A stretch of 64,000 nt of DNA from Odobenus rosmarus divergens (Eukaryota > Chordata > Mammalia > Carnivora > Odobenidae): the NCBI RefSeq assembly GCF_000321225.1, contig NW_004451009.1:156091-220090 (forward strand), in the 5' to 3' direction. The notes below the pieces were generated by a model. The model was not told the origin of the DNA and ran no database searches. It saw only the letters and a program-made list of their open reading frames with translations. Made by a program: the position numbers and the translations under genes. Numbering within the stretch: position 1 is the stretch's first letter; every line of letters begins with the position of its first letter. This document shows positions 10,801-23,829 of the stretch, in pieces.

Positions 10801-12242
10801 CCATGCAAACATCTGTTTCAACATAATTGTAAGTAGGCTCATGATCATTTTCATGTGATGAAAAATCTGTCCAACGCACTTAGCTTCCAGCAGTAAAACG
10901 CACTGGGTACATTGCAAAAGAGTAAGTCTGTGTGCCTAATTTGTAAGAGAATTTTAAATGTCCAAAAGTATTTTCTTAGCTTTAAATAGAGCACGGAGTA
11001 TTGCTCAAATGATGGCAACCCAGGCTACCTAAAGTTGAGCCTGAAAGCATTTCCTAAACTGAGAGAGAAATACAACATCTGCCTCAAATCTGCCTCTGGT
11101 GAGGAGGTTAAGCTCAGTGATGCGGAGAAGGCTGGGAGACCCAGATGTGAGTTCTGCTCGCTGGTTTGGGGTGCAGTCCTGACCTCATCTCTAAAGCAGC
11201 CCTAAGTGCAGCGGCAAGCGCCTCGGGTCATGCTGAGCATTAGCGAGAGGGCATCGAGAGCGCTGAACTCTGGATGAGGAGCAAGCACCAGCTCCTTCAT
11301 TGTGGGCACATCCTTGTCTCCTCCAGGGTCGGGGTAAACAGCGCAGCTCAGCTGGCTTGGAATTTACAGCGCTTCTCAGATACGCTTACCCCAAACTCTA
11401 TCTATGTGTCAACTGTTAGACACACAAATCTGTTTTTAAAGACTCCCCCCGCCCCCCCGTAGGGGCTTTCACAGGACTTGTTGCCAAAATCCTGGAGGGA
11501 GAGACCAACTCCTGGTGAGGGTGGTGGAAAGAGCAATGAGGCCTGACACCCACACTCGCGGGCTCCCACTGGGGTGGCGACCCAGCGCGCAGGTCCAGGA
11601 CATGGTCACGGCCTCTGGGAAGCAGGGCTGTTATCGCTGGCCGAGTTCTCTAACCTTCCCTTTGACAAGAGCAGAACCCCCGAGCCCACCCCGAGCCCAC
11701 CCCTGTCTGCACACGGCACCCAGCGCTCCCTCGGAGGCCCAGCCGCCCACACATGGAGGACACGTGTGCGTGTGCATGCAGGCCCAACACGGGAGACACA
11801 GGTTGGGTTGGGGGCCTCGGGCGTGTCACAGGACAGTCGCATAAACTGGCAAGTCCTTCCGTCCATGCTCTCGTCAGTGAGGCCCATGGTAGCTATCACC
11901 ACGCTCCTTCCAGATCCAAGCTTCTGTGAGAGTCAAGCTGCACTATTAGAGCTCAACTATGTACAAATAAGCCCAAGTCTGTGCACGCACCCAGAACTTT
12001 TCGATCAAATAAAACAGGGAGCGAAGGAAGCAACCCCCACATTTCCTTCAGCTGTATCAGCACCACCTGTAACTGGCTACTTCTGTGAGTAGTAACGCTC
12101 TAGGAGTGAGTGTCTGTCCACCTCCCTCTGTCGTCCGACACACTCATCAAGGGCGCAGTCTGGATGAGCACGTATCCCCTAAACAGAAACTGTGAGAAGC
12201 AGTTAACCTCAGCACAGTTCTCAGAGCTCATACAGACTGTGA
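10801..12242. other. single-copy DNA, GC-rich from about 11.1 kb
   Basis: No gene was recognised. A 172-codon frame at 11574-12092 lies in CpG-containing DNA, is overlapped by frames on both strands and has no recognisable domain. A small local duplication of cgagcccaccc lies near 11680-11703. Confidence 0.5.
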
Positions 12243-12469
12243 TATTTATTTCCTTTTTATTGTTATTTGGAGATTTTACTTATTTATTTGAGAGATAGCA
12301 TAAGAGAGCACAAGCAGGGGGAGCGACAGAGGGAGAGGGAGAAGCAGCCTCCCCGCTGAGCAGGGAGCCTGATGCGGGGCTCGATCCCAGGACCTTGAGC
12401 TCATGACCTGAGCCGAAGGCATTTGCTTCACCTACTGAGCCACCCAGGCGCCCCTGTAGTATTTATTTC
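12243..12469 (-). mobile_element. CAN-SINE, antisense, 10-bp TSD
   Basis: Antisense landmarks run from the tail (tttacttatttatttgagag) through ctgagcagggagcctgatgc, the reverse B box gggctcgatcccagg, and the head ctgagccacccaggcgcccc at 12436-12455. The exact repeats tatttatttc at 12243-12252 and 12460-12469 flank it. Confidence 0.9.
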
Positions 12470-13600
12470 TTAATTGGAAGAGTTTTCATTTTAACTACAT
12501 CTTATACGTGGTCACTTTGGGCACGTGAACCACACTCTACCACTGAGCTGGCCTCAGGTCCTGTGTTCTCGTATTTTCTACATGGATATGAGGTCTGAGA
12601 GCAGGAACCTGGCTCGGCGGTGGCTTCCTGAGAAGCCACAGACCCTACAAGTGCTGTCTCCTAACATCCCCGTTTAAGTTCACTCTAAAAAATCATTACA
12701 GCTCGGCAGGATCGTTACTGTGCCAGCCGTGGCCTGTGGTAAGTATGTTCGGGGTCAGCGTCACAAGAATAGGTTTCTGCAGAGAAAAATGATGCTGGCC
12801 GACTCCCCCTCTAAAATGCAGTTGAATGTCCTTAAACGTGGCAAACACATGTATAGCCCTTCCTGTCATTGCGTGATATTCTGCCTTTAAGAAACCTGAG
12901 GAGTTTTACAAAAGTAACTGAGAAGTACCTGGCAGAGGCTGGGAGCCATTATCCGAGCACGTTTACGAACTGTGCCTTCTCCAGAGGTGAGCACGTGCCT
13001 TGGTTTTGTGTCAGTAAGAAATGGCCGAGTATCTCCAGAGGCGGGAAGGGACACAGAAAGGATTTCTTTGATAAGCAGTTTGGAGTCAGTTCATGAGACC
13101 CTGAGGATCTCCCTGAAGGTCACAGGTGGTCTGAAACTGACTTCTAAAAAGGACTGAACCAGGTAAACAATGATCGTTTCTAGCTGAGTGGGGTAAAGGG
13201 TATTGATCCGAATCGGCTGCCAAATGACACAGACCAATGGAACATGCTGGGTATTAAGTCTTCAGAAGCATGAGCACTTTTGGCCAGAAACTGCAAGAAC
13301 TCAGCTAGGCTACCTGACCACACGTGAAAGATTAGAGCTACTGTATGTAAACCCCTGAATGTCTGCCTCTGGCTTCCGAAATTTTGTTTTCCATTGCAAG
13401 GGGGCACTATAGAAAATCAAGACAATTGAAAAAAGAATTTAGAAATAAATTAATAACTGGTTGCCCCATCACTCCAAAATAATCTTTGTTGTCTCTTAAT
13501 ATGCCAGAGATTCTGGAATATCTCCTTCTGGTTGTTTTGTTGTGCATATTTTTATATTTAATTCTGACCATATTTTAAAAGAATTTTAGGAGTCAACATC
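12470..13600. other. single-copy DNA, nothing recognised
   Basis: Mixed base composition with no recognised repeat and no open frame above about 75 codons. No exon signals stand out. Confidence 0.5.
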
Positions 13601-13803
13601 AACTGAAAGCTCTTTTTAAAAAATTATTTATTTATTTGTCAGAGAGAGGGAACACAAGCAGGGGGAGAGGCAGAGGGAGAAGCAGACTCCCTGTTGAGCA
13701 GGGAGCCCGATGCGGGGCTTGATCCCAGAACCCTGAGATCATGACCTGAGCCGAAGGAAGACTCAACCAACTGAGCCACCCAGGCGCCCCTTGACTAAAA
13801 GCT
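13601..13803 (-). mobile_element. CAN-SINE, antisense, imperfect TSD
   Basis: The body (13612-13792) shows aattatttatttatttgtca, agcagactccctgttgagca, the reverse B box gggcttgatcccag, and the head ctgagccacccaggcgcccc. The flanks actgaaagct (13602-13611) and actaaaagct (13794-13803) differ at one base and are the likely TSD. Confidence 0.9.
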
Positions 13804-14554
13804 TGTTATATTAACATTTATATATTCTGAACTAATTTGCCCAAAATCAAAGTTAATTTCAGGACATGGTCAGGTCCAGTGGGGAGACAGTGTGTTATTT
13901 TTCTAAAAGAAACTATATGCCTGTTAAATGATGATACATGAAGTAATACTAGCTACAGAGCTTCCACACTCCTCGTGAGCGCTCCCGGTGACACCCATGG
14001 CGGCCTCCCTTCGTTGGGAACGGGCAAGGCTGAATCCACACGCCACGTGCACAACATTTCCTATGCAGATCTCGTGAAAGAGCAGTGTCTGTATCTACCA
14101 GACAGGCCGAGAGGTGCTGTCTCAAGTTGATGTATTCAACTCCCTGAAGGTAAAACCCTGATTGGAATCATTTACTATTTAATGAACATCTGTTATGTGC
14201 ATGATAGGCTATGTTAGAAATTAAAAATCTGATATTTTTTCTTTACATGTTGTAGTGGAGTTGTGTAGGGAAGTTGCTACGAATTAGGGAAGGAGGAGCG
14301 GCCAGGACGGCTGGTTCCACGGACACCGCACGGGGACCGAGCCCGAGAGGGCGCAGGGGTGATGCAGGAGAGACCCCAGGAGGGGGATGCCGCCTGAGCA
14401 AGGGGAAGACACGGGTGTGGGAAGCACATCTGGGCAGAAGACAGTGCTCCCCGGCCCCGGAAGGCAGCCAGGCCCACACCCCGCAGGGCTGTGTTAGAAG
14501 GAGCTTAACCTCCACTCTGTCAACACTGGGGCTCTGGCTTTTGCTTGTCTGTTT
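13804..14554. other. single-copy DNA with a local CpG cluster
   Basis: AT-rich on the left. CpG becomes frequent around 14280-14370, close to the start of an L1 relic. A 265-codon frame (14274-15071) starts here and runs straight through the relic, so it is not treated as a gene. Confidence 0.5.
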
Positions 14555-15290
14555 TAATATTCTTTCATTTTTTTCAATGCATAATAAGTGCATATGGCAA
14601 AAATTAAAAACAAATCCAAAAGGACATTTCGTGAAAAGCAAGCCTCCCTGTCCACGCCCACTTCTGCCCGTGCGTTCCCCGTGGCCAGGGCGCTACGGGG
14701 CTCCCGGTTCCTTGTGTGTCTGCCGGAGGACACGCACGGACAAACACGATCACCTGAACGGTAGCATGCTAGAGACTGTTCTGCAGCTTACTTTCTACCA
14801 CGGCACAACTGTCTCCTGTTGGGTTGCCCAGACTCAGACCTTTAAAAAGAGGTCATGTGAGGGACGTGTTGAGACAGGGCTCCCTAGAGAAACAGGCGGG
14901 ACTGCACCTCAGAGCTGGCAAAAGCAAGCGTTTGCCGAAACGGATGGCAGGGTCTGGAGGGCTCCCAGGGGCTGGGCAGAGCGCGGCGCAGCTGGAGACC
15001 TCCCTGCAGGGCACAGGACGGACCACGGCACCACTGGCCATGACAGCACACCTTGTTTGTTGTTTGGATGATGCCTTTGTTTAGCCAGTGTCCGTGCTGG
15101 TGGACAGTCAGGATGCCTCCAGGCTCCAGTGTTTGTGCCCTTCTGTGTCCTGTCTCTTGCCTCTGACAGTATTGCCATAGAATACAGGATCAAAGGGTGT
15201 GTGAGTTTTTAATTTTGGAAAAGTACGGCCAAATTCCCCTCTGCAGAATGTGCCCCAGATTGCCCTTCGTCCAGCAAAGTATCAGGACAG
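14555..15290 (-). repeat. old L1 (L1M type) relic, antisense, CpG-enriched
   Basis: Landmarks include catatggcaaaaattaaaaa, gtgaaaagcaagcctccctg, acggtagcatgctagagact, gttctgcagcttactttcta, tttagccagtgtccgtgctg, aggatcaaagggtgtgtgag and cggccaaattcccctctgca. Each matches a step of an antisense old L1 3' region, in the right order. About 14850-15060 does not fit and may be an insertion or a lost-and-replaced stretch. CpG is far denser than expected for a decayed LINE, especially at 14645-14765. Confidence 0.65.
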
Positions 15291-16917
15291 CTGATAGTTC
15301 TTAACCAGACGTATCCCTTGGCCAGGTCTGCATTTAGAAAGACTGCCCTGGCCACAGTGTGAGACACAGGGAATGTCCTAGTCCATGCAAGGGCCCTAGA
15401 GACTTCTCTGCTACTCGGGAGCGCAGCTGAGAGGCGCGGGGAGGATAGGATTGCCTGCCTGTCCCACAAGTGATGGGGCTGAGACTTTGACCTGGGCCAC
15501 AGATGGAATGCGAAGGACTCGGTCAGGGCAGGGAACAGAGACGGGGTGCAGGTCGAGGGAACACAAGAAGCTACAAGGCTCACGTCGGGCTGGACACCTG
15601 CCCCCCTCCCCAAGGGTGCAGGCGGCTAGCCCCGTGACCACAGAGAAGAACCAGCCCTGTGGCTGCAGAACGAAGGTGCCAGGCTCCACAGGGTGGCCGC
15701 CAGCTTACCCACAGAGGAGAGGGGGTGGGAGACCCAACGGAGGAAACCAGCCGTCAGTGGGTGAGTGGAGTTGGACCCAGGTTCGGAAGCCCACAAAGAG
15801 CAACCAGGAGAGCAGGAAGCAAAGCAGGGCTGGTGGAGGAGAGCCAGGGACACAGGGAATGCCTCCAGACCCCCTCGGCCAAATCGATGCCGAGTGACAC
15901 AGAATCCTTCCTGTTCTGATCAGAGCATCACCTCTGATAGCTGGGTGGAGTGGAGACATCCCTGGGAGAGTGCTGACATAGATCACGGGAAGACCCAGCA
16001 AACACCTGCCACCTTCACATCTTCCTGCGGCTTGAAGCAACTACCTCCCCAACTCTGGAGAGTCCCGGGAGCTACAGATGTGAATTCCGCTGGATATCAC
16101 CCCAAATGCTGCAAAAGCCAGACTCTCCACTCTCCCAGCATCACCCACCCTGGCGGAGCGAGGATGAGTCTCAGGAGAGCATCTGTCCCATGTTTAGGGA
16201 GCATTGCTGGCTGGTCAGAGACCCAGGAATGTTCCACGTCCTGAGACGGTGCGTGGCCCGGGCCACCGAGGTCCATAGCAAATAGTAGGAAGGGAGCTTT
16301 TACTTTTTGCTTTTGCTCCAGTGTATTTTCCAATGGTGCTCAATAATGTGCTCTGGAAAAGCTAATTCTGAAAGCCTATCTGTACAGCAAGCACCAGGTA
16401 ATTCTGCCTTGTCATCCGGGCATCATTTCTGGGAACGTGGTGTGGTCACTGGAGCTGACCTTCAGGGCCCGGATGCCAGGCCCCCCTTTCCACACTGGAC
16501 CGCGTGCTGGGTCTTCCAGCCAGGTCCACTTGAGACCTTCCTGGCTTCTACCCAATCAAGAGGCTATAAATAATTATGGTTTGATTTTTTTATCCAACTT
16601 TATTAGTTTTGCAACCTTCTGAGTGGCCCCAAAGTTGATGCTAAATCAAAACCTAGTGACATGACTCATAACTTTTACCAATTCTCATGAACCAGGTATT
16701 TGGAAGCCAGTTTATACCAAATGTTAAATACCCTGCAATGACATCACTTAGTGTGCCTAATTATCTCTGCAAGGATATGCCTTGGCATGTTTTTGTTGTT
16801 TATGCCAGATAAATAAAAAAAGTTCTAATTTTTCTCTTCTATTTCTTTGTTTCTTGATTAATAAGCATTGAGAAGTGGTATTACAGAGCTTCACTGGTGC
16901 AGGCCTGGGACCAGGGA
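15291..16917. other. GC-rich single-copy DNA with an AT-rich end
   Basis: No gene was recognised. Several overlapping frames of 110-160 codons occur on both strands at 15411-16244, with no domain and no consistent strand. From 16561 the sequence turns AT-rich and holds TGACTCA at 16662-16668 and TGACATCA at 16739-16746. Confidence 0.5.
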
Positions 16918-16980
16918 CCCACCTAGACCTCTGCACCAGCTGTGTGACTGTGGGCAAGGTACACTGCATCTCAGATGTAT
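16918..16980 (+). repeat. MIR fragment
   Basis: The text cagctgtgtgactgtgggca followed by aggtacactgcatctcag matches the conserved MIR core (agctgtgtgaccttgggcaa and on). Confidence 0.6.
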
Positions 16981-19900
16981 TTAAATAAATGTATATGTAG
17001 ATTCATTTTGAGAACCACACGAAGTCATTTGTGAAGACTGAAGACCCTGGGCATATACGAAGATTGTGGTACTGCTCTCATTATTATGCTGAGCCGCGTT
17101 ATGTGGCATGTGGCACAATGCCCATGGAAGGAATGAGTGATTTAAACGTGGACTGAGCACATGAGACAGACGCAGCCCACGTGGATGGGACCTCCAGTGC
17201 ACACCCCCGACAAGCACTCTCTGTGACCTCATCAGCCACCAGAAATTCTTCTGTTCCTACTTAGGCTGAGCTCCTTCCTATAACAGGAGTAAATCCACAC
17301 ATTAGGTATTTCTGTGAGCCCCTGCATAGCACGCATCCACGGAGAGATCCTCCCCGCTGATCCCTGGCAGGTGCATGTCCCAGACAGATGGCCTCTCATG
17401 AAGAAAACAAAGGGAGAAACCGAGGGGTTCAGAACTCTCGGCATTTGGAACTTGAGAACGTAGAAAAGGGGAACGGTTTTCTTTGTTTCTTTTCATTAAC
17501 ATGTTAAAGATCCCCACCAGGTGCCCTGAAATTGGGGCAGGAGGACCCTGCTGTGTCAGAAGAGCCCACTGATAAAGGAGAGTGGAGCCGCCAAAGTGCC
17601 TCAGGTGAGCTCCAAGAGGGCAATATCATTCAGACCCCTGATATTTTAGGGACTGGAGAATGGTGTTTTCAATAATAGGGAATAATTGTTCACTTGAAGC
17701 TCATCACGAATGCTGGTCTCTGGGACACCACCTGGGATCCCCAGTCCTCCTTCACCCCAGGCAGCAGGGACCAGCATTCTAACTTCTTTCCCTGGCTTTG
17801 CAAGGAAAGAGCATTTAGAAAGGAACTTACAAAAGCAATTGGAGGCTTTGTCCATAAGCAGAAGGAAAATCACGGCTCAACGAAGCTTCAGCTTATGAGT
17901 CTTACTCCTGTTCCGTGGCTAAGATGCCCGAGGAAGGACAATCCACATCATCGGCTGCCACCGAAGATCGTGCTGAGATCAAGGGTGGGGTGCTCAGGCC
18001 TAAATGGGAAGTCCAGTCTTTTATGAGTTATAGTTAAGCCACATGAGCGAACATAAGTTAAACAGCAGTTACTAACCCTAAGTGAACGAAGGAGCAAGAA
18101 GTACTCCACAACGCGAACACCTCAGCCGCCCATGACACTGAACGGGAAGAGCCCTCGCAGCTCACATCGGCCCGTGCCTCTCTCCCATCCCCTTCCTAAA
18201 GCCCAAGACACGCCCCCCCCACTGGGAGGGGCAACTTTTACACGTTTCTGAGCGTAGTTGACACCGATGTTGCGCTTCCTTCGTGGCGTCCAACGTGGCG
18301 ATCAGACAAGTCTGCTCACGGATGAGGCTGCCATCTGTCACCAGTGACTAAGCTCTCGACACTGCACTTTTCCCTGTGAGCAGGGACGTTTACAGAAAGT
18401 CTCTTTCCCAGCGTCAACCACGGAAGGCTCTTAGTCAATACAGCCTATTGTAAATCAATCTAATCAGATCGTGTTCTTCCTATTTACCAGTGTATGATCA
18501 ATACGACAATGAAGGTTTCGGTCAGAAAGAAATAAAATCACGCATCCTCAAGGGCCCCGGGGGAAGATGAACACGGACACGGTGACACTGAGACATGGTG
18601 ATAGTTGTGTTAGGTGGACGGCTGGCCAGAACAGCACCACGTGGGACAGTCCGGTTTATTTACACAGAATACTGGGCGGCAGCTGGGTGGGTGGGCCCTT
18701 GGGTCTGTCCCCAGGCTTGCTCTCACTGACACACCGTGTGTGGACCTGATCCCCAGGTCATCTCAGGCTGTGGTGGCTGCATGCCCAGAGGCCGTGTGGC
18801 CTTCACCCATGGGAGACCCCTTTCTCGAAGTCGGTGCGACGTGTCCACGTGCACCTCACAGGTCAGGGCCCCACTGCCGAGGACGCACTGCTGGACACGG
18901 GGGCTCTGCTCTCAGCAGGCACCTGCCCACTGTGTGAGCCTCTCGCTGCCATGGATTACCACGGGCTCGGGGGCTGACACAATGCACACCGACGCCTGCG
19001 GCTCTCCGGGTGGGAAGTCTATGGTTAGCTTCGCTAAGCCAGCATCAAGCACTGATCCCCGGACGGAGATCAGTCTCCTCTCCAACCTCTCAGACTCATC
19101 AGCACCAGGCCCTTCCTGTGCCTCCTTCAGAGGCCAGACCCCTTTCTCTCCTCCCCTGCTGCATACCCCCGTCCACCCCCTGCAAGGACACTGGGATGGT
19201 GTCAGGGGCACGCGGACCTTCCAGGGCCCCCTCCCCCGGGAGACCCTGACTCCATCACACCTACAACGTCTCTTCAACACGTAAAGTAGCAGGACGGGTT
19301 CTAGGGATGGGGCTGCACACCTTCAGGCCATTAGTTAGCTGACCGCATCTGCTAAAATTGTTCAGGGACTGTATTCCTGAGGAAGGAGGAGAGAGTGAAT
19401 ACCAGCGGTCTGGGGGCTTTCTCCACAGAGGGCGATAGGGGTTAAGGTCCCCACTGAGGATGGGGACCCCGCCTCAGTGGGGGGCACAGACCGTGAGAAG
19501 GACCCAGTGGTCGCGTAAAGGACGTGAACACGTGCCAAGATCAAATTTGACTGATTCACTGAATTTTCTTGAGGGCAAGGCCATGTTCTACCCACTTTCC
19601 ACATCTTTTCAGAAAAGTCAAGTGGCAAAGATTGATGTTTCACGGAATTCAAAGCAACGACCCCCTCCGACAGCCTGGGCCTCACTCTGAGTCCTCAATG
19701 CGTGGGGAGAGGGAAATCTAGGCCCCGTAGAGATGGGTTGCTGGCGGGAAAAACAAAAGTCTTCCGTCCCATCCCTCCCAGGACTAGGAGAGTGACGGGG
19801 GCATGGCCGCGGCTGAGGGAGTCCTGGCCCCAGAAACCAGGGACCCGAAGCCTGTCACTCTTGCTCCAGAGGAGGCAGGATGCTGGGGAGCCCGTGCAAA

Positions 19901-20292
19901 GCAGAGCCACGTCCTGCGGGAGCCGACGGTTGGCTCCCCTCAAAGAAGGAACATTCCTGACCGCTTCCCTGTCGTGAGGAGAAGCTCCGTGTATTTGGCA
20001 GCCCCCAGTGGTGCTCCGTTAGCGCATTCAGGGCAGATCGCAGCCAACCCTCAGCGAGGGCGCCTGTTCCTTGTGGAAAAATGTAGGGAGTAAGTCAGCC
20101 CAGTGCTCAACCTCAGAGAGCTGAGAGTGAGATTCTCGTCCCCCGGCAGCTCGTGTGCCGAGCACGTGCAGATTAGGTGGTAACTGTTTGCAATTCTACC
20201 AACTCTCCGGGACGAGAGTCATCACCTCCTGACCCTCTGGGGTCGCCAGTCCCAGGGCCAGGTCGGATGGAAGCTTTGCCACACAAGCCTGC
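16981..20292. other. single-copy DNA, GC-rich from about 18.1 kb
   Basis: No repeat or exon was recognised. Open frames of up to 182 codons (18736-19284 on +, 18912-19280 on -) overlap on opposite strands and show no family resemblance. CpG is moderately frequent from 18.1 to 20.1 kb, without the sustained density of a clear CpG island. Confidence 0.5.
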
Positions 20293-20500
20293 ATGGGATC
20301 AGCTTTACTGAGGCATCACGGACAAATAATACTGCAAGACATCGAAAGGGAACGAGGTAGCGAGTTGATATCCATGCACGTGACACAAAAACATAATTTT
20401 ATTCTGGAAAATGAAAGTTACCATTACTGATCACAGCTACGACCCGATGCTATTACGAGGGTCACTGGCCTCGTTCTCGGTACACGACCCAGAACTGGCG
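20293..20500 (-). repeat. old L1 3' UTR relic, antisense, CpG-enriched
   Basis: gggatcagctttactgaggc and acggacaaataatactgcaa, with gatatccatgcacg and gagggtcactggc, follow the antisense L1 3' UTR pattern (the agctttattgaggtataatt landmark). The relic contains many CpGs that the family text does not have. Confidence 0.5.
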
Positions 20501-23340
20501 GAACACTCGCTCAGGGCTGCGCTCCTTGCCCTCACGCTCGGTGCACCCCTCCAGAGCCCAGAGTGCCCTGGGCTCGGGTACCCGGCTCAGATGCGGTCCA
20601 CACTCCATGCTCTTCGAGGCTGATGTGCTGAACAGTTCACATGTCAACGGTGCTGGGGAGAGGAATCAGCAGGTTCACGGGGACACAGCCGGTGGGCGCA
20701 GACAGACCCACTCCTCCGTGTCCGTCGAACACTTGCAATGTGTACCATGCCCAAGTGTTCACTATTCAAAAATGACTAATATCTACCTTGAATCTATCAA
20801 TAGGTAAACAAAAATGAGGAAAACATATTTATTTTTTTTATTTCTTACCATTAACATGGAGGTAATTTTCATCGGGTCAAATATAAGCATTTACAAAGAG
20901 CACTGTGCTATTAATAAATAACAAAAGAAACTATTTTAAATGAGCCAACTTGATTTTTAAATGTATCCCTAACAGAAATGCTTTTCTCTCATCTTATGTT
21001 TGATTTATACTCTAAAAATGTGTTTTTACTCAAATGAAACACAATATCAAATCATTTTCATTCTAAATGAATAACACTGAGTAACAAAGTGAGACAAAGC
21101 AGGGTTTCCATTTTTTGTTTTTTGTTTTTTTAGATGGGGACAACTGGTCCCTGGATTCAAACAGAAGGGTAAAAGGATGATTTTTAAAGATCGAATGTTC
21201 CAAGAAAGCGAAGTAATTTCACCTTTGAGGAAAATTTTTTTACTCAGAAGTAAGAACAACTAGAAAATGGTAACCATTGGCACACTTACAATTCTGTTTT
21301 TTCTGCACAAAGAATATTTGATATAGAGATAATGGGATGATATTCTAGATAAATCCTTGATTTCCAATGACCACAAGAGAATCATCAGGAGTCCAAATGA
21401 CATGACATATAATGAAATCCTGTTGTGCGGGCACTTTAGGCTTATTTTAAAATACAAAAAAGCCTGAAACAAATATTCAAAGTGAGGAAACTAAATTTGG
21501 ATGATGCCACCGAAGCGTGATCATCCTTTCTTACATTCACAGTTTGTAACGGTCCCTTCATGCCCACCCCAGCCAGCTGGGAGGGATGGCACGAGATGCT
21601 GAACACTTCTGCTCTGAGCCTGAGCCTGAGCCAGTGTCGGGTCCACGAGGCTAGCGCCGTGGGCACGATCCTCAGGGAGGATCGCCATGGTGACACCAAG
21701 AAAAGGGGTGCCAGGCTTCAGTCCATGGGGAGCAGAGGAGGGGGAGAATCTTCAGGGCCAGCAGGAGTCACGCACTGTGCTAGCAAAGCCAGGGCGATGG
21801 CTGTCGTGGGGTGAGCCACGCAGTTCGCCCTCCTCAGTGGCCCCCCTAACCCACCAGTGGGTCCAGAGCGAGGGGCCTGCCGGGGACACCCTAGAACAGG
21901 AGTGAGGACAGGAAATGTGAGCTACCTGTCATTTCTAGGTTAGGACTAGAAAGAACTTCAAAAAACATTTTAAAATTATTTTAAAATGTAGAAGAATGAG
22001 ATGTAAGCAGTTAAGTGTTGTGTCAGGAAGGGTCACCATTTTGGTGACGGCTGTGGCGGCTAGCTCACGAGGCCTGTATGTGCACGCACGCACGCACGTA
22101 CCATCACAGGACGGATGTGGGCACCACGCTGGCCACTCTGCTGGTCGCTGCGAAGACGCTCTGAGGGAAGGTTCCAGTGGCCTGCAGGCTGTGCTGGGCG
22201 GGACCCCGCATGGACCCCACTTGGGCAGTGCACATGAGCACAGGGACCCGCTAAGATGAAACCGTGCACAGAGCACCATCTGCACGGGACCAGAGACGGC
22301 ACATGCCCTATCGTCCGAGCAGCCACGGCTGTGGGCTCTTCACCTGCCCAGCCCCGGATGGGCCTCTGCCTCCCGACACCACTGTCCATTTTACCCACCC
22401 CGTGAGAGAGTGGGCGCCATGTTTCATCAGCTTCTCCTGCTCAAGATTCTCAAACCACCATGCTACACGGGGAAAAAAGAAAAGAAAAAGAGCAAAGGTA
22501 AGTGCGAACACGCTAGTAAACTGAAAATGCAGCAAAGTGAGGATGCTGCTGACCAGATCACCTCGGAGGCTGGGAGGCCCAATTCACATCATCGCCACTA
22601 TTTGCTCAAATACCTAAAGCAAGAAGCACACGCATAACTACATCGTCAGTGGATTTTCAGGCCAAATAAAGATGAGGTTTCAACAAGGAGTCTAATAGAC
22701 TCTGCTGAACTCCAAAATAATCACAAGTTGATTCACATCACACTTGATGTGGAGGAGAGGGGAGACCAGCAGTGCGTTCACGTTCACGGTGGGGAGCAAC
22801 GGCGATTCTCCACCCCCAGGACCCCGCGCCTCCCCTCTGCTCTTGCTGACCCTCATGGATTCCTCTCCACCCACCGAGCCCCTCGTGCGGATACTGAGCC
22901 TCTGTCCTCACTCTTCTCCTGTTCTCCTCCCTGCTCCTTCTGCATGACCTCATCCATTCCCATGACCTCAGCGCTCCCTTATATACTTCCAGATTCACAC
23001 ATCCAGACCCAAACTCACTCTGAGTTCTGCATTTCCGGTCGCAGGGTGATGGTCTGAACCAGATGTTTCCTGGTGCCTTGGATTCACCTCAGACACAGAG
23101 CACATGACTGTCTCCTCCCAAACTCCCTTTGGACCTCCAGGGACAGGCGATGGCAGCAAGGATTTCCTTCTTTCTTCAATACACCTACCTCCAGAGTGTC
23201 TCCCAACCCGATCCTGTGTCCTTGTCCCCTGAGGCCCCTGACCAGGCTGGTCACCTCAGAGCTGCACATGGTGGCAAAGTGCCAATGGAGTGGTTAGCAT
23301 TGCTAACAGTTCCCAGTTACGCACCACAATCTGAAGGGCT
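20501..23340. other. single-copy DNA, AT-rich 20.8-21.5 kb, GC-rich after
   Basis: No gene was recognised. A short cacg run lies at about 22081-22098. Frames of about 85-116 codons overlap on both strands without recognisable domains. 22880-23340 is pyrimidine-rich and could hold a very diverged LINE piece, which I cannot confirm. Confidence 0.45.
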
Positions 23341-23450
23341 GAGTGTTACTATTCAAATTTTATAGATAAGAAAACTGAAGTTCCAAGAGCTTCACCAACC
23401 TGGTGAAGCCCCCAGCTAGTGAGGCGCGACATCGTTATCGAAATGAGGTC
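23341..23450 (-). repeat. MIR fragment, antisense
   Basis: The text attcaaattttatagataag, aaaactgaagttccaagagc and then cccccagctagtgag follows the reverse MIR consensus (attttacagatgaggaaact and on to acacagctagtaag). Confidence 0.65.
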
Positions 23451-23829
23451 CATCCAGCTGCCAAACCCACGCTCCACTGGGTGAACCCCATGCCAGGCAG
23501 GCGGAGAGCCTTATGCACGTGCAGGCCAGCCGCCATGGAAGGCCGGGAGCGCCCGAGCTTGGGGGGGGACCCCCATCCTGACCCTCCATGACCTCTGCTT
23601 GTTTTCAAGTCCATCCCTGTCCACACTTATACCAGAAGTTTCTCGTGATTCCCAAGCAGATCCCATTCAAGGGAGGCCCAGTCTCTTGCAGCTGTTGGTC
23701 CGTTGGCCACACACGAGTCTCAGATTTCTCAGAAAACACATACGAACCTCCTCAGCCCACTGCAGCCAGCACGCCCGCCTGGATCTTCAGGTACCACAAG
23801 TGCAGATCCACCGGCTCTTTCGTGTCTGG
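23451..23829. other. single-copy DNA, nothing recognised
   Basis: GC-rich sequence with a gggggggac run near 23564. No gene was recognised. Confidence 0.4.

Noticed and set aside
14274..15071. 265-codon open frame on the plus strand
   Set aside because: It runs through an antisense L1 relic, is overlapped by other frames on both strands, and has no recognisable domain. High CpG and GC explain the lack of stops.
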